Shown piece after piece: positions 7,956 to 15,079 of a DNA stretch of 47,890 nt. Both the position numbers and the translations under genes were made by a program. Position 1 is the stretch's first letter; each line of letters starts with the position of its first letter. The notes beneath the pieces are model-generated. The model was not told the DNA's origin and ran no database searches. It saw only the letters and a program-made list of their open reading frames with translations. This DNA comes from Nitrospirota bacterium (GTDB lineage: Bacteria > Nitrospirota > Thermodesulfovibrionia > UBA6902): positions 1 through 47,890 of the forward strand of contig JACRMS010000009.1 in assembly GCA_016214845.1 (NCBI GenBank). Reading direction: 5' to 3'.

Positions 7956-10496
7956 TCACATCCCCCGCTGGTAAGACTGTAGAATCTCTGCATCGCTGCG
8001 GGCCACATTGCTGATGCGGGTGTCATCGAGGAGGCCATTGAATACGGCGCTGCCTACCCTAAAGCCGGCAATATCGGTGTAACAACCGAGACCAATGTAA
8101 TGCGAAGCCCCTGACACAGCGTAGGACAGTCCTGCTACGTCGGTTGTCGTCGTGTCGATGGCCCCGTTCACATACAGGCGGTAAGTGAAGAGGTTGCCGC
8201 CCTGCGCAGTTCTTGAAACAGCGATGTGGTAGAACTGTCCGGTCTGAAGGGTGGTATTGGAAAGGCCCTCGGTATAAGTACTGGTTGTATGCCATTGCTG
8301 CCAATTGACCTTCCTGCTCGAATTGACCCCGACTTCTGCAAGAATGGTGTCGGGCTGATTAAATGAAAAGGCAAGACCGTTGTAGATAAAAAGAATGGAA
8401 TTCGCACTAAATGACGGGTCAAGGTAGACCCAGCCCTCATAGGTCCAATCGCCATTGAAGACTGTCCCAAGATTGGCATCACCAAGTCTCTGGAAGAACC
8501 TGGAGTTCCCGTCCAGAAGACGTCCGTTGCCGATCTGGCCGGAAATAATATCAGGGCTGCCGAATTGAGTGAGATTGTAACTGCCGGTTTCATCAGCAGC
8601 GTCGAAAGAAGCAGAGACTTCATCCAGTCGCCACAACGCCACCGTATTGGCATCGAGTATGTGACCCTCCCTGGGAAAGGTGCTGCCTGATTCGGCATCG
8701 AATATCTTGATGAATCCGGGGAAGGCCGCAATGCTTCCGCCCGGGACCCTGAGTTTTAATAGGGAAGAATTTTTATAGGAGCCAAGCGGTATCTGGTTTT
8801 TCAGCACACCGCCGCAGCCATCCCCGAAATCGCAATTCATTTGGTTGAATTGAATATGGGCGATTTCATTATCGCTTTCGTCAAGCAGGTAAAATTCCAT
8901 GTCCGTCATGTCGCTTTCCGGCGCGAAATGCACTATCTCAAGAACAGGATTACTGAAATTCCTGACTGCTTCAGGGACACTGAAGACCAGCGTGCCGCTT
9001 CCTTCACCGAGGGCCATCCAGTGGGGGGCCCTGTATTCAAGGTCTGAGTCTTCATTGTAACCAAACACATAACCCGGATAATCGTCAGACGTCCGATAAA
9101 AATCGATCTCTCCGGTATGGCTTTCGTAATAGCTTCCTTCCACCTGCACATCAAGCAGCACCGCTTTGCCCGACACCGAGGCCGCGTCGTATAGCTTTAC
9201 AAATGGATTAATAAAAGAATCACAGTCCGAGTTTATCCTGAAATATGAACTGTTCTTGTAATCAGTAACATTAACAATGAAGGTCTGTCCCATTTCCTCG
9301 TCGTCTTCAGAGTCGGAAAAGTACGATCCGACCAGAACACCCTCATCATCATACAGAGAAATGGTTGTCCCTCTGTCCTCTTCTCTTCCGAAATTGATCT
9401 CCATTACAGGTTCTGTCATTCCGGATACGACGTCGGAGACATTAAAGACGAGGTCGTTGCCGCCTTCAATGCAAGTACCCTCCTCGCTGTCACTGCCCCA
9501 GAAGTTTGCCGGAACGGATATGCAGTTGGTGCCGCCGCCCCATTCTGTAACAGTATCAGTTGTCAATTCCGTATTAATCCGGCTTGACCCCTGACGTATG
9601 TCGGCAACATAAACACCTGAATTGCCTTTTGTCTCTATCGGCAAAAAGCTCAAATACGCATTCAGGTTTACATTCGAACCGGCAAGAATCGTTAGGGTTT
9701 CAGTATCCTGCACCGGGACCTGCCAGGTGTAGGTATTGTGATCTTTATCATCTCCGTTCAGAGCGCTGTTTGCGATTTCGTTGTCTTTATCGTCTATGAT
9801 TGTGAAGCGTGAGGAGCCGGCATTAACGTAATTCACCTGAAGCTCCATTACAGACCCTCCTCTGAACTCGCAGGGAACATTCAGCGTGATCGAACTTTCA
9901 CCGTTTATGGTTATCAGCCCGTTTGCGCTCACATTCGATGATGAACCGGAGCCGAAGGCCCTGCTTGTAGAATATGTGCCTGTTGAGGAGGAGATTAATC
10001 CAGTAATATCGTAGTAAAACTTGTTGATATTATCTGCAAGGACTACAGTAACAGACTCTGCTCCATTGATATCGGCAAAAGTTGTCCCTTTGTAGATAAT
10101 ACTGCCGCATGAATTTTTTGCCTCTACTGTAAATATCCTGCCGGGGCCGTTTGGCACATCGAATGACTCAACCATTTCCATCCGGCCCGATGTGTCCACT
10201 TCCCTCGTTAAAGTGGTCATGTCTGGACCCTGAATTGTGAATGTTATCGTTTTGACATTTGACGGTATTGAACTGGATGCAGCTACTGCTTCGTCAGGCA
10301 GAAGAAATTTGAAGAAATCTGCAGCTTTTGCAAAGAGCGCTTTGCCTGCTTCCCTGTTAATTGCTGCCAGCGATTTCTTGCCGACCGTGACAGTGACATT
10401 AGATTTTCCTCCTGACGACCCGCTGCCGCCGCTGCTGCAGCCGGTGAGGCTTATAACCATCAGGATAAAAATAATTGCTGTCATGAATTTTTTCAT
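7956..10496 (-). CDS. Large lipoprotein with C-terminal LamG-type domain
   Basis: 846 residues from the chosen ATG at 10496. An upstream in-frame ATG at 10517 overlaps the FecR stop. The inner start is preferred because AAGGAGAG lies just upstream and it gives a clean lipoprotein signal peptide (MKKFMTAIIFILMVISLTGC). After a Ser/Gly linker, residues about 30-155 match the module of the downstream lipoprotein (ITFTI..PDMTTLTREV, VESFDVPNGPGR). The middle (about 160-610) is beta-rich, with at least two similar blocks of acidic strands ending in FVKLYDA or FIKIFDA. The C-terminal 220 residues are a LamG/concanavalin-like domain (VALWRLDE, WTYEGWVYLD, FNGLLDDTRISN). LamG domains usually bind glycans or proteins outside the cell. 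The gene is tightly linked to fecR upstream and was probably made with it. Confidence 0.88.
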   Translation of the reverse strand: MKKFMTAIIFILMVISLTGCSSGGSGSSGGKSNVTVTVGKKSLAAINREAGKALFAKAADFFKFLLPDEAVAASSSIPSNVKTITFTIQGPDMTTLTREVDTSGRMEMVESFDVPNGPGRIFTVEAKNSCGSIIYKGTTFADINGAESVTVVLADNINKFYYDITGLISSSTGTYSTSRAFGSGSSSNVSANGLITINGESSITLNVPCEFRGGSVMELQVNYVNAGSSRFTIIDDKDNEIANSALNGDDKDHNTYTWQVPVQDTETLTILAGSNVNLNAYLSFLPIETKGNSGVYVADIRQGSSRINTELTTDTVTEWGGGTNCISVPANFWGSDSEEGTCIEGGNDLVFNVSDVVSGMTEPVMEINFGREEDRGTTISLYDDEGVLVGSYFSDSEDDEEMGQTFIVNVTDYKNSSYFRINSDCDSFINPFVKLYDAASVSGKAVLLDVQVEGSYYESHTGEIDFYRTSDDYPGYVFGYNEDSDLEYRAPHWMALGEGSGTLVFSVPEAVRNFSNPVLEIVHFAPESDMTDMEFYLLDESDNEIAHIQFNQMNCDFGDGCGGVLKNQIPLGSYKNSSLLKLRVPGGSIAAFPGFIKIFDAESGSTFPREGHILDANTVALWRLDEVSASFDAADETGSYNLTQFGSPDIISGQIGNGRLLDGNSRFFQRLGDANLGTVFNGDWTYEGWVYLDPSFSANSILFIYNGLAFSFNQPDTILAEVGVNSSRKVNWQQWHTTSTYTEGLSNTTLQTGQFYHIAVSRTAQGGNLFTYRLYVNGAIDTTTTDVAGLSYAVSGASHYIGLGCYTDIAGFRVGSAVFNGLLDDTRISNVARSDAEILQSYQRGM

Positions 10497-10513
10497 ATGC
10501 CTGTCTCTCCTTT

Positions 10514-11443
10514 TCATGGAAATACAACTTGTACGCTTACAGGTGATGTTGTCGGCGGCTGCTGATCTATCGGCGGTTCAACCGGAGGCTGGACCGAAGT
10601 TATATCTTCCATCGAAGGCTGATCTTCTATCGACTGTATTACCTCTTTTGCCTTTGATGCTCCCTGTTCTATCGGGGGCAGGGTCTCAGGCGCGCCTGTC
10701 CCGGTAAACGGAGATGAAACCAGGGCTGTCTCAACAGCCTCCTGAACAGTTATCTCATAAAAGCCTACGTCGGTATCGCTGGAGAGCCTGTCCATAAGAG
10801 ACGCCGTAGCCAATTCAGGCTGCGCAGGCGGCTCTCCCTCACAAACGTCAGTCTTCCAGCCGCGCTGCAACTGTACATCTCCCTTAACATTCTCATCTAT
10901 GTTCCTGACCTCGACATCCCCTTCCCTGCTTACGATAGTTGCGCACAGCTTACACCCGCTGTCAGGAGAAAATTTCTCTCCGCTGTCCATTATTCGCTTA
11001 CATTGTTCCCCGCCTTTTACCCACGTTTCGGAAAGTATCACAGTTCCCCTTGCCGCAGTTACTGACGTAGGAGTGTGTATTTCAAGGTCCGTGTTGCCTA
11101 CGACTGTTCTCAGCTTTCCGTCGATCAGATTGAATACCGATTTCCCTCTCTTGCCCTCGTTGAACATGTATTCTTTTACGACCAGCTTTGATTTCTCTCC
11201 GAGCGTAAGGACGCTGTCGTCTTTAAAAAGCATCTTCGCCCTTGAGGCTTCAAAGGTTGTGACTGTGTCAATAGAAAGTATGCCGTCTTTCGCCTTTGCA
11301 TCGAGCTCCTGTTTTTCCCTCCCGATGACCGCCTTGTTCTTTACGGCGACTATGGCGCCCACCTCATTGTCCGCAGATGCCGGACCTGAAAAACACATGC
11401 CAAGGACCATTAAAACCAATGCCGCTTTCCATCCCGTTCTCAT
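10514..11443 (-). CDS. FecR-domain periplasmic protein
   Basis: 309 residues with a signal peptide (MRTGWKAALVLMVLGMCFSGPASA), so exported. Residues about 28-150 form a FecR domain: VGAIVAVKNKAVIGR, FKDDSVLTLGEKSKL, VFNLIDGKLRTVV and TPTSVTAARGTVI are the usual pattern. The region after it has a Cys pair (SGCKLC), possibly a disulphide with Cys148-type partners, then a Pro-rich tail (PPVEPPIDQQPP). FecR-domain proteins often occur beside CHASE2 cyclases in Gram-negative bacteria, which supports a common pathway with 2160-4139. No sigma-70 ECF factor is adjacent, so this is not a classic FecIR pair. The stop overlaps a possible ATG of the next gene (ATGA). Confidence 0.92.
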   Translation of the reverse strand: MRTGWKAALVLMVLGMCFSGPASADNEVGAIVAVKNKAVIGREKQELDAKAKDGILSIDTVTTFEASRAKMLFKDDSVLTLGEKSKLVVKEYMFNEGKRGKSVFNLIDGKLRTVVGNTDLEIHTPTSVTAARGTVILSETWVKGGEQCKRIMDSGEKFSPDSGCKLCATIVSREGDVEVRNIDENVKGDVQLQRGWKTDVCEGEPPAQPELATASLMDRLSSDTDVGFYEITVQEAVETALVSSPFTGTGAPETLPPIEQGASKAKEVIQSIEDQPSMEDITSVQPPVEPPIDQQPPTTSPVSVQVVFP

Positions 11444-11469
11444 TTTTTTAAACCTCCGTTTATGTTTAT

Positions 11470-12765
11470 TTAAAACTTAACATTCAGAAATAAACTCGTT
11501 ACCCAGCGCTCGTAATCATATGCCTCTGTATTTGAATCGTCCCTTGTGTATTGCTCCCCTGCCGTCACGCTGTATCTCTCCATGAATACTTTTGAAGCTG
11601 AGACAGAGGCTGTGTATATCCTGTCTTCCCTGTTGTCATCCGCTGCCTTTGCAGAGTCTTTATACCTCTTGTTGTAGTATTCCCCGTTAAGGCCGGCATA
11701 TATCCCGGCGGGAAAACGGAATCTTAATTCTGTAAATATTCTGTTGCCCCTGTAATCCCAGAAAGTCATTGCTGTCTCATCTTCGTTATAGTAATAACCG
11801 GCCTTCGCTGAGATAAAATCATTGACAGGAACATTCTGTATTACGCCCACAATATTATCTTCACCCGTCCTGTCAGAGTTATCTTCAAAAAGGTCGGAAT
11901 CCATGAAACGGGTGCGTTTATATTTGTATTCAATCTCCGTTGACAGACCCGCGCCCTCAGAGATCACAAGCGAAGGCGATATCGAAAAAGCATAATCATA
12001 ATCATCCCAGCCAACGTATGCATATTCCGTGGAATATAGTCCCTTGAGGGTCAACACAGGTGAGATTAGGTATGAGCCTTTCAGCTCAAACAGGTGCTGG
12101 GTCACGTTAAATTCATTCAGCCTGCTGTGCAGGCTCTGGTAAATACTGTAAGCAACAGAGCCTTCAATGTTCCGGTCTTTATAAAAATTGTATTTGCCCT
12201 TCCCGTATAATACGGTCCTCCAGTCTGATTCCCTTGAAACATTGCTTGACAGGGTCCCGTCTTCCGGGCCAAGGACAACGTTGCTGTCATACTGCTCCCC
12301 GACTGAAAAATTTACCGACCAGGGCCTGGGTTTCCCTGTGCCGGCAAGAAGCATGAGGTATCCTCTGGCATCTTCGGCAAACTCTGTGTCCCGCCCGTAT
12401 TTCAGGGTATTCTCAAAATACTCCCTCGCCTCATCATCTCTGCCCCTGTTGTAATAGTATATTCCAAGTTCAAGATTTGTCCTCGGCTCATGAGTGTTAT
12501 ATGAAAGCGCCTTTAGAAGGACCGTCTCAGCCTCTTTACCGTTTAAGCGGCTGAGGGCAATGCCGAGGTAAAGAGTTGCCGCAGGGTCCCCGGGTTTCTC
12601 TTTAAGAGCTGACCTGAACTCTGTCTCGGCGTCAGAATAACCACCTTTTTCAAGGCCCAATACACCTTTCGCAACGTGCTTCTGATAGCCTGCTTCATTT
12701 GCATGCGCTACAGCAGTAAACAACAGAAGCATACATACTGCAACCACCTGGATACTTCTTCTCAT
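11470..12765 (-). CDS. TPR plus outer-membrane beta-barrel protein (Slam/DUF560-like layout)
   Basis: 431 residues from the chosen ATG at 12765. That start has AGAGGAGA upstream and a good signal peptide (MRRSIQVVAVCMLLLFTAVAHA); the longer frame from 12891 adds 42 residues lacking signal features. Residues about 27-145 are TPR repeats (AATLYLGIALSRLNGKEAE, NLELGIYYYNRGRDDEA). Residues about 160-431 are a transmembrane beta-barrel: alternating aromatic strands such as NFSVGEQYDSNVVL and a final strand ending VKF with terminal Phe. A TPR domain before a roughly 270-residue barrel is the plan of surface lipoprotein assembly modifiers (Slam). The next genes encode FecR and two lipoproteins, which fits a lipoprotein-display function, but this is inference. 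It is the first gene of the sigma-54-promoted operon. Confidence 0.82.
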   Translation of the reverse strand: MRRSIQVVAVCMLLLFTAVAHANEAGYQKHVAKGVLGLEKGGYSDAETEFRSALKEKPGDPAATLYLGIALSRLNGKEAETVLLKALSYNTHEPRTNLELGIYYYNRGRDDEAREYFENTLKYGRDTEFAEDARGYLMLLAGTGKPRPWSVNFSVGEQYDSNVVLGPEDGTLSSNVSRESDWRTVLYGKGKYNFYKDRNIEGSVAYSIYQSLHSRLNEFNVTQHLFELKGSYLISPVLTLKGLYSTEYAYVGWDDYDYAFSISPSLVISEGAGLSTEIEYKYKRTRFMDSDLFEDNSDRTGEDNIVGVIQNVPVNDFISAKAGYYYNEDETAMTFWDYRGNRIFTELRFRFPAGIYAGLNGEYYNKRYKDSAKAADDNREDRIYTASVSASKVFMERYSVTAGEQYTRDDSNTEAYDYERWVTSLFLNVKF

Positions 12766-12942
12766 ATCATCTCCTCTTTTTACTTTCAGATTTTGGTTGA
12801 ATTTGAATGGCGGTTTAATATATATTGAACGGCTTGCCATGTAAAGGTAAAATTCACGCAATAATATTTTCTTTTCAAAGATAATATTCATTGCCTTCGG
12901 TTCAATACCATGCTTGTCAATTAAGTAAATCTTATATTAATC

Positions 12943-12958
12943 AGCAAGCGACATGCCA
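12943..12958 (-). promoter_or_regulatory. Sigma-54 (-24/-12) promoter for the barrel/FecR/lipoprotein operon
   Basis: On the minus strand the sequence reads TGGCATGTCGCTTGCT, which matches the sigma-54 consensus TGGCAC-G-N4-TTGC except for one base, with correct GG to GC spacing. Transcription would start near 12932 and give a leader of about 165 bases before the ATG at 12765. Such promoters need an NtrC-type activator; one is encoded at 45122-46819, although no direct link is shown. Confidence 0.72.
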
Positions 12959-13033
12959 CATGCTTAATCTATTGATTTTTAAATAAACTATTAAAAATGA
13001 GACTCCTTAGAGAACGCCGAAATGTTTTAAAGG

Positions 13034-13061
13034 TTTACACTTTGTCGAATTTATTTACACT
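13034..13061. promoter_or_regulatory. Two TTTACACT boxes on a 20-bp phase
   Basis: TTTACACT occurs at 13034-13041 and 13054-13061, start-to-start distance 20 bases, about two helical turns. They lie about 80-115 bases upstream of the sigma-54 promoter on the minus strand (as AGTGTAAA). This is the spacing and placement expected for an activator-binding site, but the binding protein is unknown. Confidence 0.4.
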
Positions 13062-13203
13062 CAGGTTAAGTCCGTCAATCAATTGCCCCTCATTCTAATT
13101 GTCATTGTGAATGATAAGAGCTTTTTCTTTATTTGAAATTCAACAACTGAAAGAATCTGTACCGGACAGCCCGCTTTGGGTAAAGGTAAAATTCACCGCT
13201 TGA

Positions 13204-13893
13204 TTAACTGTCCGGTTGAATTAAAAAATAACCTTCATTTTCCGTCACTGTCCCCTTGGTTGACAGGACCTTCAGCGCCTTTGACACTGCTTCTCTTGAT
13301 GCCCCTATGCTTGAAGCCAGTTCTTTATGTGTATATTTTTTAATTTTGAAAGTGCCGTTTTTGTCCCTCCCGCCTTCCTTCACCGCGTTATGCATCAGGA
13401 ACCTCATGAGCCTTTCACTGACGTCGAGAAATACAAGGGACTCTATCACCTCGTCGGATTTCCTCAGCCTTTCCACCAGAATGGAAAGCAGGTTGATGGC
13501 GATCGAAGGGTCCTGCTTCATCGTGCCGATGAACCTGTCCCGCTTTAACACGGCAAGGGACGTTGCCGCTTCTGCCATGATGTTTGCGGAGCGGGACTTG
13601 CCGTCTATCAGGCTCATCTCGCCGAAGAAATCTCCTTCGTTGAAGGTAGTCAGGACAAATTCCTCTCCGTCAGGGCCGAGGAGGCTTGCCTTCACCTTCC
13701 CTTTGAGGACAATGAAAAGGTCAGTTCCTTCATCAGACTGGAAAACAACGTCATCGCCCTTTTTAACGGAGATGATTTTAAAATCGTCAATTATATTATT
13801 GAGATGCTTATCGGAAAAACTGCTGAACAGTGGGACCCTTCTGAGAAATTTCTCTATTAACTGTTTTTCTTTTTCGCCTATGACCATTTTCAT
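13204..13893 (-). CDS. Crp-type cyclic-AMP-responsive transcriptional regulator
   Basis: 229 residues: cNMP-binding beta-roll (about 18-130), dimerisation helix (about 135-160) and winged helix-turn-helix (about 180-225; YTHKELASSIGASREAVSK). The phosphate-binding cassette reads FGEMSLIDGKSRSAN and keeps the Glu and Arg that contact the ribose and phosphate of cAMP in this family. The recognition helix SREAVSKALK resembles that of Crp (SRETVGR). It is therefore the best candidate receptor for the product of the CHASE2 cyclase. The ATG overlaps the stop of the upstream cNBD-rhodanese gene by four bases, so the two are translationally coupled. The sigma-54-promoted barrel operon lies just downstream and could be a target. 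Confidence 0.93.
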   Translation of the reverse strand: MKMVIGEKEKQLIEKFLRRVPLFSSFSDKHLNNIIDDFKIISVKKGDDVVFQSDEGTDLFIVLKGKVKASLLGPDGEEFVLTTFNEGDFFGEMSLIDGKSRSANIMAEAATSLAVLKRDRFIGTMKQDPSIAINLLSILVERLRKSDEVIESLVFLDVSERLMRFLMHNAVKEGGRDKNGTFKIKKYTHKELASSIGASREAVSKALKVLSTKGTVTENEGYFLIQPDS

Positions 13894-14978
13894 TCTCCGG
13901 GGTCCTGGGGAAGATGGATGCCATCTTTGGTCCCGCCCACAGGGCCTTCCCAGGCGCTCAAACCACCGCGTATGCCTTTAGCTTTAAACCCCAGGCTTTT
14001 CAGAATGAAGGCAGCTGGAAATCCCCAGGCCTCCATGCCGCAGTATGTATAATATTCTTTTGACGGATCCAGCTCCGTATATCTCTTGCGCAGAAATTCA
14101 AGCGGGATATTGATCGCTCCCTGTATGTGCTCCTCCTCATACTGAGGCTGAAACCTTGTATCGATAAAGATGATATTTTTTAAATCCTCAGGAGTGATAT
14201 CTTCAGGGAAAACATGTTCAAGAAACGAAGCCTTTACCGTCTTGTCGAAGTCGGACCTGGAAAGCGACAGTACAACTGTGTCCTCTATCGCACGGCACGT
14301 TGCGCTGCGCCGCTTGCCGGAGATCAAGGCCTCTTCGCCGAATCCCTCGCCTTCACTAAGCACAGCCACCTGTTCCGGGCTTTCTCTGTTTTCCTTCTTT
14401 ATGACCGCCACCTTCCCGGACTTAACAACATAATACGCGTCTCCTACCTCACCTTCTCTGATAATATCTTCACCGAAGGCATAATTCTTCTCTACGAATT
14501 TATCGGACAGGGCAAACATCTTTTCCGGCTCAAGAAGAGCGAAGGGCTGGAGAGTTTTTATTTTATTGTATTCGGAATAGGCATGGGCCTTCGTACCCAT
14601 AATGCATGAAATGGCTGAATCTATCTGGACAATCTCATCAAAGTCTTTTTTGTACAGCTTGTAGAGTTTCACATCCGTTTTGGCGGTGACGGAAGTAAAA
14701 CGTGGAGAGCAAGTGAGCAAGGCCATCTCGCCGAAACCTTCTCCACATTTCAGGGATGTTATCCTGGCCTCCTGTCCCCATTTGGTGCTTTTAAAGACCT
14801 CGACTTCGCCTTTCTCCACCAGGTAAAAAGAATCCGCGGGGGAGCCTTCCCTGATGATGACCGCCCCTTCGGGAAGCTCAACGATTTCAAGCTTCAAAGA
14901 AAGCGCCCCCAGTGCGCCGTCTGAAAGATGAGAAAAATAAGAATACAGCTTCAGAATGTTAGGTGATAAGGTTCCCAT
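13890..14978 (-). CDS. Double cyclic-nucleotide-binding and rhodanese-domain protein, variant active loop
   Basis: 362 residues with no signal peptide. Two cNMP-binding domains are followed by a rhodanese domain. The first (about 10-125) has the cassette FGEMALLTCSPRFTS, the second (about 145-260) FGEEALISGKRRSAT; both keep Glu and Arg, so both should bind cAMP or cGMP. The rhodanese domain (about 270-345) has IIFIDTRFQPQYEEEHI and GAINIPLE, and its catalytic loop reads CGMEAWG. The Cys is present, but the usual Arg at the end of the loop is replaced. There is no DNA-binding domain, so the likely role is cyclic-nucleotide-controlled sulphur transfer or a regulatory interaction. The start has GGGAGG upstream. 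It overlaps the Crp gene by ATGA and is a paralogue of the gene at 15080-16153. Confidence 0.93.
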   Translation of the reverse strand: MGTLSPNILKLYSYFSHLSDGALGALSLKLEIVELPEGAVIIREGSPADSFYLVEKGEVEVFKSTKWGQEARITSLKCGEGFGEMALLTCSPRFTSVTAKTDVKLYKLYKKDFDEIVQIDSAISCIMGTKAHAYSEYNKIKTLQPFALLEPEKMFALSDKFVEKNYAFGEDIIREGEVGDAYYVVKSGKVAVIKKENRESPEQVAVLSEGEGFGEEALISGKRRSATCRAIEDTVVLSLSRSDFDKTVKASFLEHVFPEDITPEDLKNIIFIDTRFQPQYEEEHIQGAINIPLEFLRKRYTELDPSKEYYTYCGMEAWGFPAAFILKSLGFKAKGIRGGLSAWEGPVGGTKDGIHLPQDPGE

Positions 14979-15079
14979 TTTATTCCCTCCCTTACAATTA
15001 ACAATGCCGGCTCAGCCGGGGACCTTTCCCTGCTCATTGCCGTTCTAATAAGGGGTCACGCCCCTTGTGAACCGCATGA

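Larger units (their letters stand above)
12841..13196. repeat. Two direct copies of a 17-mer flanking the promoter region
   Basis: GTAAAGGTAAAATTCAC occurs at 12841-12857 and again at 13180-13196, 339 bases apart in the same orientation. One copy is in the predicted leader of the barrel operon and the other sits just after the Crp gene stop (13204 on the minus strand). They could be a protein-binding site used twice or the scar of an insertion or duplication. Confidence 0.6.
12766..13203. other. 438-bp regulatory gap upstream of the barrel/FecR operon
   Basis: No gene is supported here. It holds a sigma-54 promoter (12943-12958, minus strand), a pair of TTTACACT boxes (13034 and 13054), the palindrome TCATT-GTG-AATGA near 13103-13115, and two copies of the 17-mer GTAAAGGTAAAATTCAC (12841 and 13180). 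The gap is AT-rich. The layout (promoter, then upstream repeated boxes within about 250 bases) fits an enhancer-activated sigma-54 promoter. Confidence 0.6.

Noticed and set aside
12766-12891. Longer N terminus of the TPR-barrel protein (42 extra residues)
   Set aside because: The ATG at 12765 has a good ribosome site and signal peptide; the extension is basic and has neither.
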